From an uncultured Lachnospiraceae bacterium (GTDB taxonomy: Bacteria; Bacillota; Clostridia; Lachnospirales; Lachnospiraceae): a stretch of DNA of 64,000 bases. The stretch's first letter is position 1; each line of letters opens with the position of its first letter. The stretch spans positions 141,137 through 205,136 of the forward strand of contig CAJTXN010000004.1 of the NCBI GenBank assembly GCA_910583605.1, given 5' to 3'. The translations under genes and the position numbers were made by a program. Below the pieces are notes generated by a model that was not told the DNA's origin, ran no database searches, and saw only the letters and a program-made list of their open reading frames with translations. Of this stretch, positions 26,642-36,582 are shown piece by piece.

Positions 26642-29041
26642 TTATTGTATCCTTGTCGCCACTGTACCATGAATCTCTGATAACGGGGCATAAATAATAA
26701 TATAAAGTTCGGAATCCTGTTTTATTTCATTTACATATAAATTATCCGCAGTATCTCCTTTATTTTCTATAACATAAGGTAAAACATAGCGATACCCTCC
26801 GCCGGTCGGGCATGTTAATACAATCTCAGCCTCACCCGCATGATATGCCTGGGTATCAATTATTACATTTATCGGAATATCATCTTCAATGTTATTTAAT
26901 GCAATCTCGTATTGACTGATTACATCATCCTGTTCTACTTCAATATATAACTTATCAGAATATTCACAATTTTCCCGATTCCAAAACAGCAACTGAATTG
27001 CAAATTCATCTTTCGATAACATTTCGTCTGTAATATTAATTTTCTGCCTCATTTCTACATCATGTTTTAATTTTTCACCCTTTTTCTTATTTGTATTTCT
27101 AAATGGGTCGGCAAAATACAACTTTTCAACCCCAAACATTTCTCCTAAATCTCTTAATTCGATCCCTTTATTTTGAAGTGTATCATATAATTCCCCATTT
27201 TTTATCAATAAATAAACAGTATATTTTCCCTGTTCCTCAGAATACAATAAATCCCACCGTTCAGACATTTCTTCCGTCAGTTCTCTTGTTAATAACATTT
27301 GAATATCTTCCGCTTCTGTTCCACAATATTCTTCCATATCTGCCAATATCAACTCATAACGATTCAATTCAAACTGAGCTAACATATAACTTGGGAAATT
27401 TTTGTCAACATAAATTTTTTTATACTTTTTGTGATTGATATCATATTGATCCAATATATATTTTAATCCCTGATATTTTGAATTATTAACCTGAGCGGCA
27501 GGAATATCCGACTGTATTAAAAAACAACTGTATATATAAAGATACATTGTAATAAATACGATAGAAAGGGTTTTAATCTTTCTTTTTTTTATCAAAACTG
27601 CACTTATTATAAAAACAAGCAAACCTGACATAAATAATTTTATAAAATCCAACTTGCTGAAATATCCTGGTATTTTTCTTAACATCAATGGCGTGATAAT
27701 CGTAAATGCACCGGAACTTTTAATTCTGATTCCTTCTAATTCAGGTGCTATATATCCCAAAAAAATTCCGGAAGCTAAAATATATATTATTATTGTTATG
27801 ATCATTTCTCTTTTTATTTTTTCTTTCCTGACAAGATATGCAAATGTCAGCATAACCGCCATTGCACAATACGCCGCCCAATAACGCTGATAAACATACC
27901 ACTTGCTGCCCATATCCTGTTCTATTGACGTTAATACCGAATTAATCGATGCAACAGATGTAAATAAAATAGTCGCAGTGATAAGTGCTGCAATAAAAAG
28001 AACTGCCGTATATAAAGAAGCATTTATATCAGAAATATCTAATTTTGATTTTTTCATTTTTCCTCTTATAACAGAAACCAGTTTTCCCGCTGCATACCCT
28101 CCGATAACAAAAAATAATACTAAAAATACACCGGAATATGTTCCCAATACAAAAAATTGACCCACTACACATTTCAAATATGCTATCATTCCATTTTTAT
28201 TGAATAATCCGGCAAAATTCCCCCATATTTCCCCTATACTTTCCATTGAATTTCCTATTGCCCCATCCTTTAAGTAAGCTAGCCACAACTTATCCTGTAT
28301 GATACTGTTTAAATATTTTACAATAAAATAACCGATTCCGCATTCTGCAATGATTATCGGTATATGAACAAAGAACTTGTTCCGAAACAGGTAATATATT
28401 ATTATAGCAAGAAGCAATGCACACCATGTAAAAATAAATCTTGTATGAACCGTCAGGCCATAGCAAAGAAGGAAGCCTAATAACAAAGAATATGCTCTTA
28501 CATTTTTCCCGTTCTCAACACGTTTCTGCATCATCAGAATCAAATACAGAACAAACCAGTTAAGAAATACAAGGGGATTTTCATTAATAATTGAATTTCC
28601 ATTAATGATATTATGATAAAAACAACAGGAAGCCAACGAAATCAAGGCACATGTAATCTCACTGTCTATTTTAAAGATATTCTTTAAAATATTGTAACAG
28701 ATCACTACACTCAATGCCATGAGTAAAGCGTTATATGATAACATAATCTGATATATAACGCTCATATTATCCGAGAGATGAAAAGCTGGAGCCATCAATG
28801 CAGAAAACCCCCAACCATAATACAGAATAGTCGACACAACATCAGACCAATCCAATCCGGCAAAATATGCGGCACCGGCAATGGTTCCTATTTCATCATT
28901 CCCTGTAGCTGATGTCAAGGATTTAAACAGAAGATTCGTTAATATTTTAACAACAAATACGCTTAAAAAGAGAATTATCTGTATTCTATATTTTTTAACC
29001 GTCTCTGCCACAATACTGTTTTTTCTTATTTGACCATCCAT
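26642..29041 (-). CDS. Large GT-C-type membrane glycosyltransferase, paralog 2 (short tail)
   Basis: The protein has 799 residues and is clearly paralogous to its two neighbours. It has the acidic loop GNDEIGTIAGAAYFAG (Asp49, Glu50), LTVHTRFIF, KWYVYQRYWAAYC and AQFELNRYELI. The tail after the membrane part has only one copy of the beta domain, ending AGEAEIVLTCP. That makes it about 170-190 residues shorter than the others. The ribosome site (GGAAGG) lies 12 bp from ATG. It is the middle gene of the tandem. Confidence 0.8.
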   Translation of the reverse strand: MDGQIRKNSIVAETVKKYRIQIILFLSVFVVKILTNLLFKSLTSATGNDEIGTIAGAAYFAGLDWSDVVSTILYYGWGFSALMAPAFHLSDNMSVIYQIMLSYNALLMALSVVICYNILKNIFKIDSEITCALISLASCCFYHNIINGNSIINENPLVFLNWFVLYLILMMQKRVENGKNVRAYSLLLGFLLCYGLTVHTRFIFTWCALLLAIIIYYLFRNKFFVHIPIIIAECGIGYFIVKYLNSIIQDKLWLAYLKDGAIGNSMESIGEIWGNFAGLFNKNGMIAYLKCVVGQFFVLGTYSGVFLVLFFVIGGYAAGKLVSVIRGKMKKSKLDISDINASLYTAVLFIAALITATILFTSVASINSVLTSIEQDMGSKWYVYQRYWAAYCAMAVMLTFAYLVRKEKIKREMIITIIIYILASGIFLGYIAPELEGIRIKSSGAFTIITPLMLRKIPGYFSKLDFIKLFMSGLLVFIISAVLIKKRKIKTLSIVFITMYLYIYSCFLIQSDIPAAQVNNSKYQGLKYILDQYDINHKKYKKIYVDKNFPSYMLAQFELNRYELILADMEEYCGTEAEDIQMLLTRELTEEMSERWDLLYSEEQGKYTVYLLIKNGELYDTLQNKGIELRDLGEMFGVEKLYFADPFRNTNKKKGEKLKHDVEMRQKINITDEMLSKDEFAIQLLFWNRENCEYSDKLYIEVEQDDVISQYEIALNNIEDDIPINVIIDTQAYHAGEAEIVLTCPTGGGYRYVLPYVIENKGDTADNLYVNEIKQDSELYIIIYAPLSEIHGTVATRIQ

Positions 29042-29126
29042 TCTTCAGGCATTCCTTCCTTCGACTCTAAAATACTTCAATTTTTGATAATACATGATTA
29101 TCCTGAAAATGTAAAGTATATATTAA

Positions 29127-32066
29127 TCATTTATTATATTTATTTTTTGTGTAATCATTTAAAATACCATATATATTCATACATATATAAGAATCAAACT
29201 CTCTTCCGTCTTTTTTTATCTTTCCGGCAATCCAATCCGGTAATTGTTGTTTACTATACGGACACACATAAGGTTTTATATATTTGCCATCATTATTTTT
29301 TTTAGATGATAATGTGATTGTTGCCGGGCCTGCGGAATATTTTTCAGAATTGAGCACAATTCTCAAATAATCTCTGGCCGCCAGTTCAGACTGATGTACT
29401 GAAAATACATCTGACTGTTTTCCCTGTGTCACCGTAACCGTAATTACCCCTCTGGATAAAGAATCTCCGGTATTTCTGATCCAAATATCCATTCCCAGAT
29501 ACTTATATGCCAGCATTTCATCTGTCAACTGTATGTTCTGAGACAGTTTCATTCCCTTTCCGATACTTCCCGCATCTGCTTTCGCTTCTGATTTATCCGT
29601 TACGGCAATATTTACTGGCAGAATCTGTATCCCCTGCAAAGTTTTTGGTATTACTACCTGCATATAAAGCTGGCCAGCATACTCCTTATCATTATATCGA
29701 ACCGGATAAACTGATTCCCGGCTGATCTCCTTACCAAAACCAACCGTGTAAGGAATCACATATTTATATCTACTCATATCCGGACAGGTCATCGTAATGG
29801 TTGCTTTGCCTTCCGTAAATCCCTTGCTGTCCACATATACATACACTGGTTCTCTGGTGACTATATTATCCATGGAAATAAAAAATGTTTTTTCTGTCTC
29901 TCCCTGAGTTATGTTAATATTCACTTTTCCTCTGCTTGGATTTTCCGACGGATTTCTAAACATTAAAACAATTGCAAATCTTCCGCTGCCAACCATATCA
30001 GAAGTCACATAAAAATCCTGTTCCAACTTATCTGTATTTTTTATTTTCTGAATACCGATGTCCAGGATGTCCTTCTCCCGGTTTTTATAAATTAACTTTT
30101 CTATTCCAAAGATATCGCTAACATCTGTTAAAGGTATCCCTTGCTGAATAAGTTTCTCCGATAACTCTCCCTTTCTAACAAGAAGATAATACTCTGGTAC
30201 TTCTTTACCTTCACTGTCAGTCCTGTTTTTCTGATAAAGTACATACCAGCTTCCGCACATTTCTTCCCCAATCTGCTCTGTTAAAGCCAGGCGGATATCT
30301 GTTTCCCCCGAATCAGGTGATGAATATTCTTCATAATCGCTAACGTGCAGTTCATATCTGCTCAACTCAAATTGTGCATTATAATAATTAGTTAATTTAC
30401 TGTCTGCATATATTTTTTTGTGATCATTATAGCTTATACCATATGACTCCAATATCCATTTTGCATCAATATATTGAAAATATGACTGTTCGGATACCTT
30501 CATATCTACGACTGTCATCTTGTATGCAAACAGATACACAAATATTACCATAGCCAAAACCGCCGCCAAATGATACTTCTTTTTAATAATTAACATTATC
30601 ATCACTAAAAACCATACAGCCCCGGCGGCCAGAAGAATCAACCAGCCTGACATTGTAATACGGTCTTCCAGTTTATTAAATGTAAAGCCCACAAGAAACT
30701 GATACACCAATGCGGAAGATATTTTTGCTCCTGCCAGTTTTGTTGCTACAAAAATCCCAAACAGGATTCCCCATGCGGTCATAACAAAAATTGATATAAC
30801 GGATACGATTCTCTTTAATTTTTTTTCCTTATTCAGATAAAAATATACAAATGTTAACATAATTGCCATCGGACAACAGGCCCCCCAGTATCTGGAATAG
30901 ACAAACCATTTACAGTTCCATCCTTTTACAATGGCATTTCTGGCTACACCGGCTGCACCGATACTGGAAAATAACAATGTGGCAATCAGCAATGAAGCAA
31001 TAAAAATAATTCCGGTTCCAATCTGTATATCCGTTGTTTCATCATCCTCCGCAACAAAAAATCTTTCTTGTTTTTTAAATATTTTCCTGATCAATCTATG
31101 GATCATAATTCCTGTTATTAACAGAAAGAACAACAGTAAACCTCCGGATAGAAAGAACATTATTGCAGACTGACCCAATAACATATGCAGATATCCTGTC
31201 AATCCATCAGCATTTAACAGTTCTTTCAGATTTGTAAACTGACCTCCCAAACTATCCAGGCTGTTTACCAGCGGTTCATCATTTTGTGCCGCAAGCCATA
31301 GTTTATCCTGTATACTGCGGTTCAATATTCGGACAAGTCCATAGATTCCTCCAGCTCCCAATAAAAATACCCATGGATTAACCAGTATTTTCTTTTTCAC
31401 AAAACCATAACTGATAAACATCACAAAAACCCCGCCCCAGACTAAAACAAATCTGGTATGAACAGTCAGACCATATCCCATTATCAAAACCAATGCAATT
31501 GTACTCTTAATATTGGTACGTCCAATATCAGAATTTTCCTGCATTTTTAATAATAAATAGAATACCAGCCATGTTAAAAAGATTATTGCTGTTTCATTAA
31601 ATACAATATTGGTGTTCATCAATGCAATAAAATAAAAGTTTGCAGCCAATGTCACCAGTACACAAAATGTTTTATTCTGAATCTTAAGAATTTTGTGTAA
31701 TATGTTATAGCATATTACCACTGATAATCCTAACAGCAATGCATTATAAGCCAGCATCGCCTGAAATAATATCCGCACATTGTCGGTCAGCAAAAAAGCC
31801 GGAGCCATGAACATGGAATATCCCCAGCCGTAATACAACGACTTTGATATCACATCTGACCAGTCCAAACCTGCAAAATAAGCGGCTCCCGCCATAGTTC
31901 CGATATCGTCATTTCCGGCAGTAAGCGTTGATGATTTTAAAAACAGATTTAGAATGATTTTAAAACTAAATACTCCTAAAAACAATAAAAACTGAATCTT
32001 ATAATCCTTCCATATTCCACTAAACCTTTCAAGAATTTTATTTATACCGAGTTTTTTATTACTCAT
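29127..32066 (-). CDS. Large GT-C-type membrane glycosyltransferase, paralog 3
   Basis: The protein has 979 residues from the start at 32066, which has AAAGG eight bases upstream. An alternative ATG at 32090 overlaps the upstream stop (TAATG). It shares GNDDIGTMAGAAYFAG (Asp53, Asp54), LTVHTRFVLVW, KWFVYSRYWGACC and AQFELSRYELH with the paralogs. The C-terminal part carries two copies of the beta domain, with ENPSRGKVNINITQGETEK and GDSLSRGVITVTVTQGKQ as equivalent segments. It is the first of the three to be transcribed. Confidence 0.8.
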   Translation of the reverse strand: MSNKKLGINKILERFSGIWKDYKIQFLLFLGVFSFKIILNLFLKSSTLTAGNDDIGTMAGAAYFAGLDWSDVISKSLYYGWGYSMFMAPAFLLTDNVRILFQAMLAYNALLLGLSVVICYNILHKILKIQNKTFCVLVTLAANFYFIALMNTNIVFNETAIIFLTWLVFYLLLKMQENSDIGRTNIKSTIALVLIMGYGLTVHTRFVLVWGGVFVMFISYGFVKKKILVNPWVFLLGAGGIYGLVRILNRSIQDKLWLAAQNDEPLVNSLDSLGGQFTNLKELLNADGLTGYLHMLLGQSAIMFFLSGGLLLFFLLITGIMIHRLIRKIFKKQERFFVAEDDETTDIQIGTGIIFIASLLIATLLFSSIGAAGVARNAIVKGWNCKWFVYSRYWGACCPMAIMLTFVYFYLNKEKKLKRIVSVISIFVMTAWGILFGIFVATKLAGAKISSALVYQFLVGFTFNKLEDRITMSGWLILLAAGAVWFLVMIMLIIKKKYHLAAVLAMVIFVYLFAYKMTVVDMKVSEQSYFQYIDAKWILESYGISYNDHKKIYADSKLTNYYNAQFELSRYELHVSDYEEYSSPDSGETDIRLALTEQIGEEMCGSWYVLYQKNRTDSEGKEVPEYYLLVRKGELSEKLIQQGIPLTDVSDIFGIEKLIYKNREKDILDIGIQKIKNTDKLEQDFYVTSDMVGSGRFAIVLMFRNPSENPSRGKVNINITQGETEKTFFISMDNIVTREPVYVYVDSKGFTEGKATITMTCPDMSRYKYVIPYTVGFGKEISRESVYPVRYNDKEYAGQLYMQVVIPKTLQGIQILPVNIAVTDKSEAKADAGSIGKGMKLSQNIQLTDEMLAYKYLGMDIWIRNTGDSLSRGVITVTVTQGKQSDVFSVHQSELAARDYLRIVLNSEKYSAGPATITLSSKKNNDGKYIKPYVCPYSKQQLPDWIAGKIKKDGREFDSYICMNIYGILNDYTKNKYNK

Positions 32067-32089
32067 AACCATAGCCTTTCTATCCGCCA

Positions 32090-33214
32090 TTATTTTTTAA
32101 GACACCTGCTGATACCTTTTACAGTAAACCTGATCAATGTTGCAGCCATCAGGGAAATCAAAAATGCAGACAACGATATCATTAAAAATGACAACCATCC
32201 GTTTATACTGTTCAGAACCTTTTTAAAATCTGCAGATGTTGTTATCTTTCTTATTACCATATAATGAAGCAGATAAATATAAAACGTCTTATCCGCAATG
32301 AAATACACGACCTTATTCAATGAGTTTTTTATGTTTATATGCATAAAAATATAAAAAATACAAACCGTTGTTATAATTACGGTAATCGTTCTGATCGATG
32401 TAAAATTATTAAACTTTAAATCAATTTCTTTGCAGAGTAAACTAACTCCAAACAACAACATATTCATAAGTACAATAAGTACAACAGACACTTTTTTCAT
32501 CATTCCGGTGGTAATTTTGTTCCAAAAACAGCTGCATTCTCTTTCATTTTTCAGTTGAATGTACATTTCATACCCTAGCAGAACATAAAATATATTTATA
32601 TCAAACGGCGAAAAAAATGTAACTTTAAGATCCGTTTTTAGTAATTGCTGTAAAATCGGCCAGATGCTGCTTAAAGCCATACATAAGAATGTTAAAAGCA
32701 GATATCCTCTTCTGATCTTATTTTCCTTTTCTTCATTCTTACATAAAAGACGGAGTAAAGGAAACCAGATCATAAGCCTCATATATGCCCACACATACCA
32801 TAAATGCATACAGATTGAGGTATTATTAACCTGCCAGGAAAAAAAATCCGAAAAGAGCGTTTTCCAGTCAAGATCAGGATTCATCAGACAATACAATAGC
32901 GACTGCCGGCTTTTTAACCATGGTGCAAGCAGCTGGGTCAACAGAATTATGATCATCGCAGGAATAAATATTGACAACAGTGTATTTTTCACACGCAAAC
33001 TATATTTTTTATCTGATGTGAACATAAAATATCCGGTGATCATCCAGAATAGCGCTACACCATTTAAAACAAAAACCCTGATAATATTTTCTTCATAATA
33101 ATTTAATCCTTTATTAAAACTAAGCGTATGAAGAAATACAACCATAAAACATGCTAAAATTCTGATAAATTCAATATTAACATTTCTTTTATCACTTTTC
33201 ATTTTTATATCCAA
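32090..33214 (-). CDS. Acyltransferase family 3 membrane protein
   Basis: The protein has 374 residues and about ten membrane segments. The start region FIRILACFMVVFLHT with its His, the segment GVALFWMITGYFMF and HLWYVWAYM are typical of acyltransferase family 3. It should acylate a surface polysaccharide from the outside or across the membrane. The start is TTG at 33214, six bases after GAGG; an internal ATG five codons later is too far from it. It overlaps the next glycosyltransferase frame as TAATG. Confidence 0.88.
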   Translation of the reverse strand: MDIKMKSDKRNVNIEFIRILACFMVVFLHTLSFNKGLNYYEENIIRVFVLNGVALFWMITGYFMFTSDKKYSLRVKNTLLSIFIPAMIIILLTQLLAPWLKSRQSLLYCLMNPDLDWKTLFSDFFSWQVNNTSICMHLWYVWAYMRLMIWFPLLRLLCKNEEKENKIRRGYLLLTFLCMALSSIWPILQQLLKTDLKVTFFSPFDINIFYVLLGYEMYIQLKNERECSCFWNKITTGMMKKVSVVLIVLMNMLLFGVSLLCKEIDLKFNNFTSIRTITVIITTVCIFYIFMHINIKNSLNKVVYFIADKTFYIYLLHYMVIRKITTSADFKKVLNSINGWLSFLMISLSAFLISLMAATLIRFTVKGISRCLKK

Positions 33215-33237
33215 ATTTTTCCTCTCTCCGTTCTTAC

Positions 33238-34671
33238 TTATTTACCCTTTAATGAATTCACATATTTTGCCATTGCCAGCCCGGCTTCCTTCCCTGCCAG
33301 ATTATAACCTTCCTGTGAATAATGGGACAGATTACTCATCAGGCCTCTGCTTACAAAGGTTCTTGCAATAGTCGTTGTCATATAGGCATATTCATATGTA
33401 TCACAAAATTCTATCTGTGTATTCTGAATGGAATCAAAAATACCTGGATGATCTAAATGATTACCGATCCCAACAAAAAAACACATTTCAACACCATGTT
33501 TTCTCATCTCTTCTATCATTTTCCCAAGATATGCTTTGTAATTTTCCGGCTTCTCTTTATAATCTGCTTCTCCCTGTGACCAGACCATATAAATATGACG
33601 GATATTATATCCGTTATCACCCAGCCAGCTCTTTGCAGTATTTAAGCGTGTAATTGCATCATTTAATACAGGCTGGCCCGGCTGGAATTTTCTGACAGAA
33701 GTTCCGGAAATGCTGGCTGAAACCCCAACGATCGGCACGCCGGCGGTTTCAAAATAAGCTTTGCAAAGACTCGCCGTCATACCACCGGATTTCACCGCTG
33801 TCCCTTTTTTTGCACTGATATCATTAATGGCGCCTTCTATATTCTCATATTTGCCAAAAGGTTCCTGCAACGTATATAATCTGTCGGGATCCGTAACCGA
33901 TTTAAACTCATATGCCGAATTCATTTCTAAAACCGGCGCTAAAGATACATTTTCTCCTCTTCCCGCCATATTGGACTGTCCCATAAATATTACCAGATCC
34001 ACGACTTTCCGGTTTAAGCATATATTCGACATGGCTCCGTATACTTTTCTTCCATTCAGTACTTTGTATGGCCGAACCCTGTAATAATAAAGGCCTGTCT
34101 TGGATGTCAGATTTAATTTATACCGGTTGTCCTTCCACCCGGTTCTCACGCAGTTGTATTTTCCGTTTACTGAAGAAGAATTATAAATATTATACTGATA
34201 TTTACTGTTTTTCAAATCACTCCACTGCAGATAAGTTCCTGTCTCATCCACGAGCAACGTCAGTTCCAGATCATTTTTCACATAAGCGATCTGTAATGGT
34301 TTGGAAGCTTCGCCATATATCCGTTTTCCCCGTTCCATTTTTGTAGCTCTGACCTTATACCAATATTTTTTCCCTGCTACGGCGCTGTTATCCGTATATT
34401 TTAACCCGGATATATCTTTTGCAACACAGGTATAAGTACCATTTTTATGACCGGATCGATAAAGACGGTATGTATATGAGTTTCCGGATGAATTCCAAAC
34501 CAGTGTCGGCTTCGTCACCGTTTCGGAAGATATCACCGGAACCGGTATATCTCCCGAAACCGCATAAACCTCCTTTCCAACGCCGAAGAGCATTCCTATG
34601 ATCATCAGAATGGCAGCCAGCTCCGGAACTATTGCTTTATACTTATTTTTTAAATATTTTTCAGATTGCAT
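33238..34671 (-). CDS. Secreted SGNH/sialate O-acetylesterase-like protein with Fn3-like repeats
   Basis: The protein has 477 residues. An N-terminal hydrophobic signal sequence at about 14-38 ends in YAVS. Two fibronectin-III-like repeats follow at about 42-130 and 135-220 (each has a YWYKVR/YYYRVR strand). The esterase domain starts with the nucleophile motif FMGQSNMAGRG near 235. WSQGEAD and HYSQEGYNLAG supply the other conserved blocks. It could remove O-acetyl groups added by the two acyltransferases of the cluster. It is the first gene of the cluster as transcribed. No convincing promoter was seen between it and the pgi terminator. Confidence 0.85.
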   Translation of the reverse strand: MQSEKYLKNKYKAIVPELAAILMIIGMLFGVGKEVYAVSGDIPVPVISSETVTKPTLVWNSSGNSYTYRLYRSGHKNGTYTCVAKDISGLKYTDNSAVAGKKYWYKVRATKMERGKRIYGEASKPLQIAYVKNDLELTLLVDETGTYLQWSDLKNSKYQYNIYNSSSVNGKYNCVRTGWKDNRYKLNLTSKTGLYYYRVRPYKVLNGRKVYGAMSNICLNRKVVDLVIFMGQSNMAGRGENVSLAPVLEMNSAYEFKSVTDPDRLYTLQEPFGKYENIEGAINDISAKKGTAVKSGGMTASLCKAYFETAGVPIVGVSASISGTSVRKFQPGQPVLNDAITRLNTAKSWLGDNGYNIRHIYMVWSQGEADYKEKPENYKAYLGKMIEEMRKHGVEMCFFVGIGNHLDHPGIFDSIQNTQIEFCDTYEYAYMTTTIARTFVSRGLMSNLSHYSQEGYNLAGKEAGLAMAKYVNSLKGK

Positions 34672-34733
34672 GGTAACTTATCGACCTTTTTCCTTTCTAA
34701 TATCAGTTGATTTTTCTTTTATTATTAGGATAC

Positions 34734-34783
34734 TTTTAAAAGGGGTGTTCCATAAGTCATATCATGACTCATGAAACACCCCC
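34734..34783 (-). terminator. Intrinsic terminator downstream of pgi
   Basis: GGGGTGTT (34742-34749) pairs with AACACCCC (34775-34782), with further pairing inside (CAT-AGTCAT / ATGACT-ATG). TTTTAAAAG follows on the minus strand. It separates pgi from the glycan cluster. Confidence 0.85.
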
Positions 34784-34868
34784 ATTTAATTTCAAATACA
34801 GTATATCATTGAATCATCTGTTCTTCAATATCAGAAAATTGGAAGTTCTTTCTATGAAATAAAGCTAT

Positions 34869-36215
34869 TTATAATCTTTTCAGTAACTCTTCTCTTTCCT
34901 TCTCATATCCCGGTCTGCCCAGAAGTGCAAACATATTCTTCTTATAACTTTCCACACCCGGCTGATCAAACGGATTCACGCCTGAAATATATCCGCTGAT
35001 GCCGCAGGCGAACTCAAAGAAATAGAACAGCTGTCCCAAATAAAACTCATTCTGTTCAGGTACATTTACCATCAAATTTGGTACATTTCCATCCGTATGT
35101 GCAAGCAGGGTTCCGTTCATGGCGCTCTTATTTATAAAGTCCACGGTTTTTCCTGCCAGATAGTTTAATCCGTCTAAGTCCACCGGCTCCTCTTCCAATT
35201 CAAAAGAGCATTTCGGTGTCTCTACATTTATTACTGTTTCAAACATAATTCTGGAACCGTCCTGAATAAACTGTCCCATGGAATGTAAATCCGTTGTAAG
35301 ATCTACCGATGCCGGAAGGATTCCCTTCTGGTCTTTTCCTTCACTTTCACCGTATAACTGCTTCCACCATTCCGATACATAATGAACACTCGGCTCATAA
35401 TTTGCCAGTATTTCCACGTTTTTTCCTTTTCTGTGAAGAATATTTCTGATTGCCGCATATTTCAATGCATCGTTCTCGGCAAATGTATTATTTAAAGCCA
35501 TTTCCCTGCCGGATGCCGCACCTTCCATAAGCTTGTCTATATCAGCGCCGCTGACTGCAATTGGAAGCAGACCCACTGCGGTAAGTACGGAAAATCTTCC
35601 GCCCACATCATCCGGTACAACAAATGTCTCATATCCTTCTTCCGTTGCAAGATTCTTTAATGAACCTTTTTCTTTGTCCGTGGTAGCATATATTCTCTTC
35701 GCTGCTTCTTCTTTTCCGTATTTTTCTTCCAGAATTTTCTTAAATACACGGAAAGCAATAGCCGGTTCCGTAGTGGTTCCTGATTTGGATATCATATTGA
35801 TTGAAAAGTCCTTACCGTCCACAACATCCATCAGATGTTTGATGTAGGTACTGCTGATACTGTTACCCACATAATATATTTCCGGAGTCTTTCTCTGGTC
35901 TTTTGTAAGATTGTTATAAAAGCTGTGTCCCAGGAATTCGATTGCTGCCCGCGCTCCAAGATAGGAACCGCCGATACCAATAACAAGCAATACGTCGGAA
36001 TCGTTCTGTATCTTCTTTGCCGCTTCCTTGATTCTTGCAAATTCTTCTTTATCATAGTCTACAGGTAAGTCAATCCATCCTAAAAAGTCGTTTCCCGCAC
36101 CTGTCTTTGACACCAATGTATTTTTTGCATTAGCTGCAATACTTTCCATGTTTGTAATTTCACTATCTGAAATAAATTTGGCTGCTTTTGAATAATCAAA
36201 TGATACTTTTGCCAT
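34869..36215 (-). CDS. pgi: Glucose-6-phosphate isomerase
   Basis: The protein has 448 residues, the short bacterial form. It interconverts glucose 6-phosphate and fructose 6-phosphate. The motifs VIGIGGSYLGARA, SKSGTTTEPAIAFR, GGRFSVLTAVGLLP and, near the end, GVNPFDQPGVESYK with the catalytic Lys are all present. AAAGGAGTG precedes the ATG. It has its own strong promoter and terminator, so it is a single-gene unit. Confidence 0.98.
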   Translation of the reverse strand: MAKVSFDYSKAAKFISDSEITNMESIAANAKNTLVSKTGAGNDFLGWIDLPVDYDKEEFARIKEAAKKIQNDSDVLLVIGIGGSYLGARAAIEFLGHSFYNNLTKDQRKTPEIYYVGNSISSTYIKHLMDVVDGKDFSINMISKSGTTTEPAIAFRVFKKILEEKYGKEEAAKRIYATTDKEKGSLKNLATEEGYETFVVPDDVGGRFSVLTAVGLLPIAVSGADIDKLMEGAASGREMALNNTFAENDALKYAAIRNILHRKGKNVEILANYEPSVHYVSEWWKQLYGESEGKDQKGILPASVDLTTDLHSMGQFIQDGSRIMFETVINVETPKCSFELEEEPVDLDGLNYLAGKTVDFINKSAMNGTLLAHTDGNVPNLMVNVPEQNEFYLGQLFYFFEFACGISGYISGVNPFDQPGVESYKKNMFALLGRPGYEKEREELLKRL

Positions 36216-36293
36216 TGATATACACTCCTTTGTTTGCTCAGTCTATAAAGAATAACCTGAGGTCTGAAAAGGCTTCAGGCGATATACGGAATT

Positions 36294-36322
36294 ATTATAG
36301 TACGATTGTTGGGATTTGGCAA
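36294..36322 (-). promoter_or_regulatory. Promoter of pgi
   Basis: TTGCCA (36317-36322) and TATAAT (36294-36299) are 17 bp apart on the minus strand, about 80 bp before the pgi start. This is a near-consensus vegetative promoter. Confidence 0.85.
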
Positions 36323-36340
36323 GGGGGATTTTATTATTTG

Positions 36341-36557
36341 AACTATCATATGACAATAAAATTAATAATTCCTTTTGTCTGAATTTTGTAAAATCTTTTC
36401 CAGCAGCAACTCCTATTGGAGCTTCAGTTGCAAGAACTGTATAAGGTTCCTGTGCATTCAGCCCCTTATTGTGTTTGACTTGGTTGCATCAAATTCTGTT
36501 GTTGATTTGATCCTTGATTTCCGTGAACCGGGAATGGCTGATGTTAAAACAATCCAT
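36341..36557 (-). pseudogene. Decayed ORF with an in-frame TGA
   Basis: A frame starts at ATG 36557 with AGGAG five bases upstream. It reads 22 codons (MDCFNISHSRFTEIKDQINN...) to a TGA at 36489-36491. The same frame then continues with protein-like sequence (LNAQEPYTVLATEAPIGVAA, then GKDFTKFRQKE) until it dissolves near the pgi promoter. I do not recognise the family. It explains most of the 367-bp gap between the AAA+ ATPase gene and pgi. Confidence 0.35.
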
Positions 36558-36582
36558 ATCATCTCCTATTCTACATCTTTTT

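Noticed and set aside
36489..36491. In-frame TGA as a selenocysteine codon
   Set aside because: No clear SECIS-like hairpin follows at the right distance and the second half decays into a promoter, so a pseudogene is simpler.
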